Of a DNA stretch of 53,021 nt, positions 1 through 7,941 are shown piece after piece. Position numbers and translations under genes: made by a program. The stretch is from positions 54,112 through 107,132 of the IMG/VR virus record IMGVR_UViG_3300021197_001557. One strand, given 5' to 3'. The notes beneath the pieces are model-generated. The model was not told the origin of the DNA. It searched no databases and saw nothing but the letters and a program-made list of their open reading frames with translations. Source of the DNA: a virus. Numbering within the stretch: the first letter of the stretch is position 1; each line of letters starts with the position of its first letter.

Positions 1-14
1 AAGGAGGAGTCCGA

Positions 15-1058
15 TTGAGCATTGAACCATCCGCATCAGGAATTAAAGGAGTTAAGGCTCCGAGCGTTCATCCAGTGGCGGGTCGTGATGGCGAGTATTC
101 GGGATACGGGTATCACCCCGTTGACGGCGAGTCCCCTGACTTTCTTTTGAGAGTCAGTAAATCATCATTGAACACATTTCAATTCTGTGAACAGCAGTAT
201 TTCATCAAATACATCCTTGGTGTCAAGGAGATGGAGAACGATAACATGAGGAGGGGGACAAATGTCCACGATGCCTTAGAGGACTTCTATGACGCTATTG
301 ACCTTGAATATGCCAAAGTGTGTCAAGACGAGGGGGGCATCAATGCTGTCTATCGCTACTTCGCTACTTTCATCCCCTCAATGAGTAAAGAGAAGGAATA
401 CAAGGGAGAGGTTAGCCCCTCAACGCCCTTCACCCTAGGTGAGGAGGAACACCTCGACAGACTGATGCAAATTGAAGCGAGTCGCTTCATGACATCAGAC
501 CTAGAAAACTTCCTTCCCGTGATCAACGAGGACTCGCTGGATGCAATCATCGACCTGAATGTCGATGGAAAAACGATTCTAGTCCATTTGACAGGCATTG
601 TCGATAGAGCGTTTGCTGATGGTGCTGGCAACCTGCATATTCACGAATTAAAGACAGGGCTGTGGAAACACAGTGACTTCAAATTAGATTCAATGCGAAA
701 GGAGATGGCATTCTATGTCTATTTGCTTCGCAAGTCCAAGGGACACCCTCTTAGCGGCACTACTGCCACCTATTGGGGCTGGGACCATACGAAGGGAGAT
801 ACAGAAGGAAAAGAGTTGTATCGCTTTGTTGAGAATGTCCGATCAGATTCGATTCAAGAAGTGATAAGAGACCTGAAATCATTGGTCCGAATGCACTTGA
901 GATATACTGGGGACAACAATGGATGGATGTTCCCTCAAAAACCAAATGGCTGGGCCACTATGAAACTGTGCGAGCCTTGGTGCGCTGTCAAGGGCTTTTG
1001 CCCCAAATATGGGAGGGTATTGATGCCCCATGACATGAAGAAGGAGTTAGAAATATGA
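15..1058 (+). CDS. Cas4/RecB-like PD-(D/E)XK nuclease with Fe-S cysteines
   Basis: This 347-aa protein has the layout of a Cas4/AddB-type single-strand DNA exonuclease. A first cysteine (C58) follows the S-x-S-x-L-x-x-F-x-x-C element at residues 48-58. A G-T-N-V-H element follows with H85, then the catalytic core G-I-V-D (D197) and H-E-L-K (E211, K213). A C-terminal cysteine cluster C319, C323 and C329 would bind a 4Fe-4S cluster together with C58. The family processes DNA ends; in a virus it likely serves recombination or replication-fork processing. The start is TTG, chosen because a near-perfect Shine-Dalgarno (AAGGAGGAG, bases 1-9) sits five bases upstream. It is the first gene of the replication operon inside the window and overlaps the next gene by four bases (ATGA). 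The nuclease fold is confident; the exact role is inferred. Confidence 0.85.
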   Translation: MSIEPSASGIKGVKAPSVHPVAGRDGEYSGYGYHPVDGESPDFLLRVSKSSLNTFQFCEQQYFIKYILGVKEMENDNMRRGTNVHDALEDFYDAIDLEYAKVCQDEGGINAVYRYFATFIPSMSKEKEYKGEVSPSTPFTLGEEEHLDRLMQIEASRFMTSDLENFLPVINEDSLDAIIDLNVDGKTILVHLTGIVDRAFADGAGNLHIHELKTGLWKHSDFKLDSMRKEMAFYVYLLRKSKGHPLSGTTATYWGWDHTKGDTEGKELYRFVENVRSDSIQEVIRDLKSLVRMHLRYTGDNNGWMFPQKPNGWATMKLCEPWCAVKGFCPKYGRVLMPHDMKKELEI

Positions 1059-1510
1059 CTGATAAAGACGAATGGAATGTATGCTTGAAGAAACTGCCAC
1101 ATCAATATGCTGTGCTGATTAAAACGCTGGTGAAGGCTTCGCCTTTACAGGATGTGTCAGCAAAGAAACAGGAATTGTTGAAGCAGGCAAATGCAATTAT
1201 GAACGAATTGAATGTGAATATCGATAAGCACAAGACATTCAAAATATCCGATTTTCAGAAGAATGGATTAGTGGACCCTCCATACAAAGTTGATGCAGGG
1301 GATAAGCATCGCCGATACCAACCAACTACACGCCCGAAGCCTGTTAAGAAGGGAAAAACCACGGTTCAGACCACCAAGCCTAAAGCGAAGAAAAAGGCCG
1401 TAACCAAGGATGCACATGGATACCAAAAGAAACCAAGAAAGGTTCGCAAAGACAAAGGTGTCAAGCGTGGTCCTCAAAAGAACCCAAAGAACAAGAAACC
1501 AAAGAAGTGA
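1055..1510 (+). CDS. Lys-rich small protein with basic tail
   Basis: A 151-aa protein translationally coupled to the nuclease by an ATGA overlap. The first ~85 residues are mixed and probably helical. From about residue 95 to the end it is dominated by Lys, Arg and Pro, like a histone or ribosomal-protein tail, which suggests nucleic-acid binding. No catalytic motif is visible and I do not recognise a family. Its place between a nuclease and the primase suggests a replication accessory or DNA-coating role, by context only. The basic tail is not an artefact of a shadow frame, because spacing to both neighbours is tight (three bases to the next start). Confidence 0.7.
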   Translation: MTDKDEWNVCLKKLPHQYAVLIKTLVKASPLQDVSAKKQELLKQANAIMNELNVNIDKHKTFKISDFQKNGLVDPPYKVDAGDKHRRYQPTTRPKPVKKGKTTVQTTKPKAKKKAVTKDAHGYQKKPRKVRKDKGVKRGPQKNPKNKKPKK

Positions 1511-1513
1511 TCG

Positions 1514-2617
1514 TTGATGGGTTCCATGTTCCGCCATTTCCCTCGTGAGGTCTGTATGAGGACTCGCAGGGTTGTAAAGAACGAGGAGCAATTACAGAAG
1601 TATGTCCTAGCCACCAATGGTAAAGACAATATCACCACCACCGTATATGGGTTCAGGGAGTTGAAGCCGAAGGGCAATCGTGGCGAGTATAACACCGCTG
1701 TCATTCCTCATTTCGTGATTGATTTAGACAAAGACCGACTTGAGGGTATGAGCGATGCCGAGGCTGGACAGCAGTGTTCAGAAGAAGCATGGCGGTTATC
1801 AGCGCACCTATTGGAAAATGGGTGGAGACATGCAGTATGGTTCACTGGCGGTGGTTTTCACATATGGGTCAACCTTGATCAAGAGTATGTCTTAGAACCT
1901 ATGGAGTTGAATGACCTGCTTGTATCAGGAAGGGCGTTAATCTCAAAGTGGGTCAAAGACATGGACCTGCAAACACTTGACCCAGTTGTATCATTCAGGC
2001 CTGACCGCCACATACGGATACCCAATTCATTCAATTTCAAACGGAACATATGGTCAATTCCTTTGTATTTAGGAGGCATCTCCGAAGGGTGGGACATCAT
2101 TACTCAAAGAGCAAAGGAACCATCCCGCATTAGCATGTGCTTAATGGGCGACAAAGGTATGCCTTTAGAAGTAATCAAACGAGACCCAAACAATCCATTC
2201 GGCCCTCAAGGAGGGGGCTTTGCGAAGCAGGAGTTTAATGCTGAAGAGGTCGATATAGAGATGAAGCGTATTGGGAATATACCGATGTTGCCCTGTCTCG
2301 CTGAAGCCACATGCGAAACGGGTGCAAATCCTCCGCACCTGCCTAGGGTGTATCTGATGATGTATCTATTGGATTACTTCAACCGTTTCGCAAGACCCCC
2401 CTCCAATTCAAAAATACCTGTCGATGATCGAGTCAATCAGGCACACGCATTCATCGCTCAACTAAAATGGGCTGATTACAAGCCTGATGTCACCCATAAG
2501 TATCTCAAGCACGGAGCGGAAAAGCAATACCAAACGCCGACCTGCCCCACATTATACCGTGAAGGATTATGCGTAGGTAAATGTCCCTATTATGACGGAA
2601 AAGGAGTTGGAAATTAG
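1514..2617 (+). CDS. Archaeal-type primase, PriS-like catalytic domain joined to PriL-like C-terminal Fe-S domain
   Basis: A 367-aa protein in two parts. Residues ~60-190 carry archaeo-eukaryotic primase motifs: V-I-D-L-D (D70, D72, metal-binding), F-T-G-G-G-F-H-I-W (H116) and R-P-D-R-H-I-R-I-P (R165-R168). Residues ~255-362 resemble the helical Fe-S domain of the large primase subunit: P-C (C261), a helical stretch, then T-C-P (C344), G-L-C (C353) and K-C-P-Y-Y (C357), four cysteines spaced as in PriL. PriS and PriL are usually separate; a comparable fusion is known from the Thermococcus plasmid pTN2 replication protein. It would make RNA or DNA primers for genome replication. The TTG start at 1514 is followed by ATG at 1517 and 1526, so the exact N-terminus is open. 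Confidence 0.8.
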   Translation: MMGSMFRHFPREVCMRTRRVVKNEEQLQKYVLATNGKDNITTTVYGFRELKPKGNRGEYNTAVIPHFVIDLDKDRLEGMSDAEAGQQCSEEAWRLSAHLLENGWRHAVWFTGGGFHIWVNLDQEYVLEPMELNDLLVSGRALISKWVKDMDLQTLDPVVSFRPDRHIRIPNSFNFKRNIWSIPLYLGGISEGWDIITQRAKEPSRISMCLMGDKGMPLEVIKRDPNNPFGPQGGGFAKQEFNAEEVDIEMKRIGNIPMLPCLAEATCETGANPPHLPRVYLMMYLLDYFNRFARPPSNSKIPVDDRVNQAHAFIAQLKWADYKPDVTHKYLKHGAEKQYQTPTCPTLYREGLCVGKCPYYDGKGVGN

Positions 2618-2755
2618 ATGACAAAATGTAAATACATGCATGATACGAAATGCAAAGGCGAAGCAACTGAAAGAAACAAATGGGGAGTAGCAATGTGTGA
2701 ACCATGCTTGGTTCATTGGAAACAACACCCTGCGAGAAAACTGGGGGGGGTATAG
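2618..2755 (+). CDS. 45-aa zinc-finger-like protein
   Basis: A short frame that begins with ATG directly after the primase stop codon and ends flush against the next TTG start, so it fills the gap exactly. The product has C4, C12, C27 and C30 (M-C-E-P-C at 26-30) plus several His residues, consistent with a small zinc-binding module. It is basic, which fits nucleic-acid contact. I recognise no family. The end-to-end packing with both neighbours is the main argument that it is a real gene. Confidence 0.55.
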   Translation: MTKCKYMHDTKCKGEATERNKWGVAMCEPCLVHWKQHPARKLGGV

Positions 2756-3061
2756 TTGTCCAAAACAGATGAATTACCTCCTTGGAATGCTCGTGCAATG
2801 CAAATGCCTGATGGCGGCGTTCAATATGTTATTCTTCAGGGCGAACAGCCTGTTGCCTTCACAGGCGACCAAAACTTCGCTCGCTTGGTGATCGACTTGT
2901 TAGAGACCCATCGGACACCGTTGTTTCAAGAAATCCTAGGGGAAATCGCTAAGAGACAAGGTAATGAAACCGTTGATTTCAACGAAGTGTCTGAAACCGA
3001 TGACGACCTTGAACGAATGAAGGCTGAACGGCTCGCCAAACTTGACAAAGAGGATGATTGA
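2756..3061 (+). CDS. Hypothetical acidic protein of the replication operon
   Basis: A 101-aa protein starting at TTG immediately after the preceding stop, with a G-rich run at 2743-2750 as possible ribosome-binding sequence. The N-terminal half reads as a small beta/alpha domain (Q-Y-V-I-L-Q-G-E-Q-P-V-A-F) followed by a helix; the C-terminal ~30 residues are acidic, rich in Asp and Glu. No enzymatic motif is visible. It overlaps the next small gene by eight bases. A replication accessory role is suggested only by operon position. Confidence 0.65.
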   Translation: MSKTDELPPWNARAMQMPDGGVQYVILQGEQPVAFTGDQNFARLVIDLLETHRTPLFQEILGEIAKRQGNETVDFNEVSETDDDLERMKAERLAKLDKEDD

Positions 3062-3215
3062 GTTGCGGCTTACAGTCGTGGTTTGCGTCAACAGCGGATG
3101 TGAAAACAATGTCCGTTCAGGTTTCAGGCGGTGTGTTTCATGCTTGCAGGGCTGGACCCCCGCAAAGAGAAAGGAACAGGCTGACAAAATAAAGGCAATG
3201 CAGGAGGAGGAATAA
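3054..3215 (+). CDS. 53-aa zinc-ribbon-like protein
   Basis: A short frame with ATG at 3054, overlapping the end of the preceding gene by eight bases and stopping two bases before the XPF-like nuclease start. Cysteines at C11, C16, C27 and C30 (R-C-V-S-C at 26-30) form a plausible zinc site, followed by a charged C-terminal helix ending in three Glu. The end of the frame encodes AGGAGGAGG, which also serves as Shine-Dalgarno for the next gene. Together with the 45-aa protein it makes a pair of tiny Cys4 proteins in the same operon. Function unknown. Confidence 0.55.
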   Translation: MIELRLTVVVCVNSGCENNVRSGFRRCVSCLQGWTPAKRKEQADKIKAMQEEE

Positions 3216-3216
3216 A

Positions 3217-3930
3217 ATGCCTGCTGAAAAGATTCTATTCATTGACAACAGGGAGCGTTCAGGTCTTGAAGCACTTGTCAAGAAGTATCTCGATAAGAAC
3301 AAGAAACTGAAGTATCAAACTCGACAGAACATGATCACGGATTACGCTTTTGCCAGCGTCGGCATTGAATCAAAGTCAATAGAGGACTACATGCAAAGCC
3401 TGCATAGTGGACACCTAGAACATCAATTGCATAACCTTGATGACAATTACAATCAGGGTATTCTTTTGGTGTGGGGGACCCTCGACAAATATGTAGCCAA
3501 TGCCAAAAAGGGTGGCCGTAAAATCCCCTATGCACGAGCATGGGCTAGTTATGTCGGTTCCCTAGCGAGGTGGGCTGTTGATTATGACATCTCCATTATC
3601 ACATTCCCTGACCGTTCATCAGCGGCTAGATTCATATGCAAGAGATTTGAGAAGCACGACACCATTGGGTCTTCATCGACATACCGTGTTATGAGGAGAA
3701 CCAACTCCGAGGACATGCGTATGGATGTGTTAAGGGCGGCTGGTTGTAGTGAAGCAATCGCACAGCGTTTGATCGATGCCCATGGCTCTATCACTGAAAT
3801 CGCAGGCTTGACTCTCAAAGAGTTGATGCAAGCCGAAGGTGTTGGTAAAGTCCGAGCGCAGAAAATAATCACTGTGCTGAACAGTGAAGAGGCTGTCCCA
3901 AATGAAAAAGTCAAGATGACAAGGGCGTGA
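3217..3930 (+). CDS. XPF/Mus81/Hef-like ERCC4 nuclease with (HhH)2 domain
   Basis: A 237-aa structure-specific endonuclease of the ERCC4 superfamily. The catalytic domain (residues ~5-150) shows I-D-N-R-E (D10, R12, E13), D42, and G-I-E-S-K-S-I-E-D (E51, K53, D57), matching the family signature except that the usual E-R-K is E-S-K here. Residues ~165-225 form two helix-hairpin-helix units (G-C-S-E-A-I-A and A-E-G-V-G-K-V-R-A) that bind branched DNA. There is no helicase part, so it matches the short archaeal XPF form rather than Hef. It would cut flaps, forks or recombination intermediates made during viral replication. A strong AGGAGGAGG ribosome-binding site supports the ATG start. Confidence 0.88.
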   Translation: MPAEKILFIDNRERSGLEALVKKYLDKNKKLKYQTRQNMITDYAFASVGIESKSIEDYMQSLHSGHLEHQLHNLDDNYNQGILLVWGTLDKYVANAKKGGRKIPYARAWASYVGSLARWAVDYDISIITFPDRSSAARFICKRFEKHDTIGSSSTYRVMRRTNSEDMRMDVLRAAGCSEAIAQRLIDAHGSITEIAGLTLKELMQAEGVGKVRAQKIITVLNSEEAVPNEKVKMTRA

Positions 3931-3979
3931 GTGTTGAAATACTTGACCCTCATCCCATAAACTCCACAGGTGTAAAAAC

Positions 3980-5428
3980 ATGCTATTGAGACCAACTACT
4001 GATGCTGGCGGGAGAAAGTGGGATGACTATACTCTAGTCAAATCCGACTTTGAAGGCAGTAAATACATACGCAACTACATTTCACGATTCAACACAGTCT
4101 CTTTCTTTAACGAATATGCGGGGATGCTTTCATACTTCTTTGTAGCAGGACAAGCACTTTCACCATACATGCGAATACCGATACATGGCGCACATGTTGA
4201 TTGTAGGGTGCATGTCTATTGGATTCAACAATCAAGGACTGGTAAATCGATTGCATATGAGTTTACAGCAAAACTGTTGAGAGCGTGCGGCATTGAAACC
4301 GAGTCTTTCAGTGGTGGTTCTGATGCTAAGATGATCGGAACAGTCATGCAACAAGCGACATACGACGATGACGGTAAACCAAACGGTGAAGAGTATGTCA
4401 CAGTCCCCGGTATCCTAAATGGATACAAAACGCTTCTATTCGATGAAGCGAGTATATTGCTAAACGATGCAAAGGCATATTTTAGCGATAAAATCCTCTA
4501 TCTCCAACAAGCGATGGCTCCGATAGGCAGTGAGACCAATGTATTGGTTAAGCACCTTGTAGGGGGGTCTGTGAGGACTCCATCGGGCGTTTCTCTATGG
4601 ATGACCACATATCCACCAAAGGACATCATGTCGCATGTCTTAGAGAAGGGTTTCTTCCAGCGTGTGTTTCTATATCAAAATGATGTAGGAGTCGAACAGC
4701 GTCAAACCACCAGTGAACACCGAATGGGAGGGGTATATGTCCCCGTCCCTGACAAGGTATGGTCCTATGAAAACCTAGCCGAGTTTATTTTGGACATTCA
4801 AGGCTTGGTTAAGGCACGGCTACTGAAGGCCGCAGGTCTAACCGATGAGGAATGGGAGGCATTGGAAGAGGGTGTGAAAGAGGAGGTTGCCATTCGTCAC
4901 ACATACGACATATTCAACATAGGCCCGTCATATCATGCCGCACTGTTGAATGCTGTTGATGACTATTATGCGCTGATCAAAGGAATCAACAATGACATCA
5001 TCAGGGAGACAGCAATGTCATTCATCCCTAATGTCGAAAACTACACTATCATTTTCGCCAACATCATTGCCGCCACTATGAAGACATCTGTTATCACCGC
5101 CGACCATGTAATGATGGCGACAGAAATTATTTATGACAACCTCCATAACCTCATCATTTGGCTTGAACAGAAGCAGGATGTCAAGGCAAAGAAGCGAAGA
5201 GAGAACGAGATGCACGGCTGGAAAAAGGCATACAACCTATGCGGGAAGTTTGCCCATAAGAAGTCAGGCAAAGAAGTCGTGGCTAAGAAGGACCTTGAGA
5301 AGAGGTATTCCTCCGAGGCGGCTGTCAGCACTAGAACCGCTGAAAGAAGGCTCGACAAGTTGATCGCAAACAGTCAGGCTGAACGGTTGATGGATGGCCG
5401 TAAAGCATTCATACACTTGAGTTGGTAA
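3980..5428 (+). CDS. AAA+ ATPase, probable MCM-like replicative helicase
   Basis: A 482-aa ATPase. Walker A is Q-S-R-T-G-K-S (K89, S90), Walker B is L-L-F-D-E (D155, E156), a sensor-1-like M-T-T lies at 208-210, and F-F-Q-R (R228) sits where MCM proteins carry their S-R-F arginine finger. The C-terminus (residues ~420-480) reads as a winged helix (A-V-S-T-R-T-A-E-R-R-L-D-K-L), as in archaeal MCM. The N-terminal MCM zinc/OB domain is not evident. Between primase and nucleases a replicative helicase is the natural reading; a DUF-type viral AAA+ ATPase of other function is the alternative. A 49-base gap separates it from the nuclease gene; AGGTG precedes its ATG. Confidence 0.65.
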   Translation: MLLRPTTDAGGRKWDDYTLVKSDFEGSKYIRNYISRFNTVSFFNEYAGMLSYFFVAGQALSPYMRIPIHGAHVDCRVHVYWIQQSRTGKSIAYEFTAKLLRACGIETESFSGGSDAKMIGTVMQQATYDDDGKPNGEEYVTVPGILNGYKTLLFDEASILLNDAKAYFSDKILYLQQAMAPIGSETNVLVKHLVGGSVRTPSGVSLWMTTYPPKDIMSHVLEKGFFQRVFLYQNDVGVEQRQTTSEHRMGGVYVPVPDKVWSYENLAEFILDIQGLVKARLLKAAGLTDEEWEALEEGVKEEVAIRHTYDIFNIGPSYHAALLNAVDDYYALIKGINNDIIRETAMSFIPNVENYTIIFANIIAATMKTSVITADHVMMATEIIYDNLHNLIIWLEQKQDVKAKKRRENEMHGWKKAYNLCGKFAHKKSGKEVVAKKDLEKRYSSEAAVSTRTAERRLDKLIANSQAERLMDGRKAFIHLSW

Positions 5429-6156
5429 TGATGTTTAAGAAAAGTTTAGGAAGTTGGTTAGAAGAAAACAAGGTCTATACGATAAAGGCATTTTCTGAAA
5501 CAGATGCCTGCGATTTACCGCATGGCTGGGAAAAGCCAAGCGAGTTTACTTTGAATGCCATAGTAGCCTATGGAGGCGGCGAGCATCTAGTTTTCACCGA
5601 CGAGATATACACGGTTAAAATCAAAGCCCGGACTGTTGAAATTAGGAACCTTGACGCTTTTGGTGAATGGGTTCAAGGCTTGGACCCCGAATCAGTAATT
5701 ATAGGATATGGCTCTAAAAACTTCGACATACCGTTGATCGAGTCAGTGTATCCCCTCGCCTTTATCAACCGAAAAGGAGACCTTCTGTTTCACGACTTGT
5801 TGGAATTGGTTCAGGACATGACAGCGGAACACTATGACTCATATCCTCGGAGAATATCGTTGACGGCTTTAGCCAGTATGAACAAAATCCGTGATTCCAT
5901 CATACCATTGCCTAGTGTAGTCACCTCAACCATACAATTGTTGTCGATGTGGCGTTCTAAGAACAAGGCGGGTGTATTGAAGAATCTCGTCGCTGAAGCC
6001 CATACCATTGCACGCTTAATGTGGCAGATGGACATTGACGATGGCTCGTTGCTGATCAGGGACGAAAGAACGGACAAAAGAGTCAGACTTACTGCTGACG
6101 ACTTTTCAATTCGTTCCTGCAAGACTCCCGAAGACCATCAGAAAACATCCGATTGA
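5428..6156 (+). CDS. DnaQ/RNase H-fold 3'-5' exonuclease-like protein, catalytic motifs degenerate
   Basis: A 242-aa protein with the outline of the DEDD exonuclease fold. Motif II is recognisable as I-I-G-Y-G-S-K-N-F-D (N98, D100), followed by a D-L-L-E-L segment and S-L-T-A-L-A-S-M-N. The region expected to hold motif I (F-D-x-E-T) reads A-F-S-E-T-D (21-26), lacking the first Asp. The motif III region (A-E-A-H-T-I-A-R-L) lacks the usual Y-C-x-x-D. It may therefore be inactive or use shifted residues, perhaps as a structural or proofreading-like partner. ATG 5428 overlaps the helicase stop (TAATG); TTG 5422 and ATG 5431 are alternatives. It is the last plus-strand gene before the convergent junction. 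Confidence 0.6.
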   Translation: MMFKKSLGSWLEENKVYTIKAFSETDACDLPHGWEKPSEFTLNAIVAYGGGEHLVFTDEIYTVKIKARTVEIRNLDAFGEWVQGLDPESVIIGYGSKNFDIPLIESVYPLAFINRKGDLLFHDLLELVQDMTAEHYDSYPRRISLTALASMNKIRDSIIPLPSVVTSTIQLLSMWRSKNKAGVLKNLVAEAHTIARLMWQMDIDDGSLLIRDERTDKRVRLTADDFSIRSCKTPEDHQKTSD

Positions 6157-6283
6157 AATCCTCGCCGTCATCTTCTTCAATCTGTATTGGGATGTCCGTA
6201 AAATCCAATTTGTATGCTTCAATCAATATACCGAATAGCATCAACGCAATTAGGGTTCCTGCAAAGAAAAGTAAACTCACCAT
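6089..6283 (-). CDS. Small single-pass membrane protein
   Basis: A 64-aa frame on the minus strand, 21 bases downstream of the methyltransferase gene in the same direction. Residues ~3-24 form one strongly hydrophobic helix (V-S-L-L-F-F-A-G-T-L-I-A-L-M-L-F-G-I-L), followed by an acidic then basic cytoplasmic-like tail. This layout would suit a holin-like or envelope-acting viral protein, but nothing identifies it. It overlaps the tail of the convergent exonuclease gene by 68 bases. No clear ribosome-binding site precedes the ATG. A short plus-strand frame covers the same bases but looks less protein-like. Confidence 0.45.
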   Translation of the reverse strand: MVSLLFFAGTLIALMLFGILIEAYKLDFTDIPIQIEEDDGEDFNRMFSDGLRESCRNELKSRQQ

Positions 6284-6304
6284 CTGTCTCGATACTGGGA
6301 GAGG

Positions 6305-7666
6305 TCAGCGGCGCATGAAGTTTTCTATTATCTCTCGTGGACTGACCACGGCTTGGCCTAATGGAGATTGAGACAGACCATGTTCTTTTTCAGTTGCTAG
6401 GATTGCGTCTAGCCCTTCACCATATGGGATTAGAGACCTTGTGAAATATGCAGGAGCGGTGACATTCCTGCCCGCTCTATTTGTAAATGAGATGGGGCCT
6501 AATTCATTGATACCCGCTCTTGCGCCCGGAGGTGCGGCGGCGTAGTATTGATTCCCGTATCGTCCTGTTCTGATCGATTTAGGGTCCTCCCATTGACCCT
6601 CTTTTTTACCTCTTGGTTTGGACCTCCAATACTTTCCGTCAGTCAATTGAGGATAATCAGGCTCCCCGCTTAATTCAGGAGCATGGCTCAAACGCTCTTT
6701 GAAGTCCACGCTACCTCCCTGTGAGAGGAGTTGCTTCAACTCATGGGCCTGCAAGTTTCTTTGTTCACCTGAACCCGGATAATCTGTGTAAAGGACATTA
6801 CTGCCGTATAGAATGTCATCCAACGGATTACCGGCACTTTTCAATCTAGGGCGTGGTGTCCAGTCTTTAGGAAAATGACCAAAGAGGTCAGTGGGCTTCA
6901 ATTCAGGGATGCCCCCCCCGCCCACATGCATTCTTTGAGGCAACAGTGGAGAGAAGTCAGTGATACCGAATAATTCAGATGAGGCAGGGTTTTGATACGA
7001 AGCGTGTTGAATGTTCGCCATATCCCAATCGCCAAAGGAAGTGGGGTGGTATCTCAAAACAGACACCGGGTTCTCGATGAATGCTTTCATATCAGGATTG
7101 TATTCACGAAGGTCCTCCATCAAATCAAAGGTTCTTTGCATTGTCCTTTGACTGTTTATACCGGCCTGATTCTTTGGTTCCCAGCCTGCCGCTAAGTCTT
7201 CAGGATATTCCTCGTCGGTCCCTCTTAGCATATTCAATTCACGCTTCAGGTTCCTCCCTCCAACCTTCCATTGGTCAGGGGTTTTCCATGTATTACCGAT
7301 TTGTTGCATCGACCATCCTTCGCACGGTCCACTAGCGAATAATAAATCGATAGGCCCACCAAAGTCATCAATCATTTGATCAGCCGTGAGGTTGAGAATG
7401 TTGACTCGCTTATCGGGCAGGATACCAATTGGTTTTCCTTTATGTTGGTCCCAATCATATCCAATTACATTATGACCTCTATCACGGGCCGCAGTGGACC
7501 ATCCAGCGTGGACATTTGGCGTGCCATCAGGCCCAACGGACCCACCAACAGCGGAAAATAAATCGGCAACATTCAGGCGGTGATCATTCGACTTCATCAA
7601 AGCGGCCTCCAAGAGCATCCACCCTCTCATTGCCTCCTTATTAGATCGCCTATCCATTACTCTCAC
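6305..7666 (-). CDS. C5-cytosine DNA methyltransferase (Dcm-like)
   Basis: A 453-aa protein with the main motifs of C5 methyltransferases: SAM-binding D-L-F-S-A-V-G-G (35-42), the catalytic-cysteine loop G-P-C-E-G-W-S (C115; usually P-P-C), and I-E-N-P (E198). After motif VI it continues for ~250 residues with an unfamiliar target-recognition part. It would methylate viral DNA, usually as protection from host restriction. The GTG start is supported by a GTGA overlap with the stop of the upstream gene. Unusually it is the second-last gene of the late structural operon and carries a ~25-residue N-terminal extension ending A-L-M-K-S before the enzyme fold; this resembles leaders seen on capsid-module proteins here. 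Confidence 0.8.
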   Translation of the reverse strand: MRVMDRRSNKEAMRGWMLLEAALMKSNDHRLNVADLFSAVGGSVGPDGTPNVHAGWSTAARDRGHNVIGYDWDQHKGKPIGILPDKRVNILNLTADQMIDDFGGPIDLLFASGPCEGWSMQQIGNTWKTPDQWKVGGRNLKRELNMLRGTDEEYPEDLAAGWEPKNQAGINSQRTMQRTFDLMEDLREYNPDMKAFIENPVSVLRYHPTSFGDWDMANIQHASYQNPASSELFGITDFSPLLPQRMHVGGGGIPELKPTDLFGHFPKDWTPRPRLKSAGNPLDDILYGSNVLYTDYPGSGEQRNLQAHELKQLLSQGGSVDFKERLSHAPELSGEPDYPQLTDGKYWRSKPRGKKEGQWEDPKSIRTGRYGNQYYAAAPPGARAGINELGPISFTNRAGRNVTAPAYFTRSLIPYGEGLDAILATEKEHGLSQSPLGQAVVSPREIIENFMRR

Positions 7667-7941
7667 CGACTTGTTGATGACCGACTACCGCCAGCCCCTA
7701 GTTGTCTTCTCATAGCGGGTCTGACATTCCCACGGCTCTTGTTTCGCTGGTATCGTCTAGCGGTTTTACCACGCTTGTTTTTACGACTCACAGTCCATGC
7801 TTTGTTCTTGGCCTGACGCACAGGCCTGTCTGAAATGTTGTTCTTTGAATATCCTTTGAATCGCCCTTTATCGAGGTCTTTCAAGACAGCGAGTCCGGCT
7901 TCAACCGCACGGCTTTCAACCGAGGTCTCACTCTCCGCCAT
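7663..7941 (-). CDS. Small basic protein upstream of the methyltransferase
   Basis: A 92-aa protein coupled to the methyltransferase by a GTGA overlap. Residues 1-20 are acidic and helical with A-G-L-A-V-L-K-D; the remainder is very rich in Arg, Lys, Ser and Gly and looks disordered. Such composition fits DNA or RNA binding, for example a packaged DNA-condensing protein, but no family is recognised. Position at the end of the late operon would fit a virion-associated protein. Confidence 0.6.
   Translation of the reverse strand: MAESETSVESRAVEAGLAVLKDLDKGRFKGYSKNNISDRPVRQAKNKAWTVSRKNKRGKTARRYQRNKSRGNVRPAMRRQLGAGGSRSSTSR

Noticed and set aside
6153-6371. Plus-strand frame continuing past the exonuclease gene
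   Set aside because: Composition is not protein-like and it runs into the end of the methyltransferase; the minus-strand membrane protein is the better explanation.
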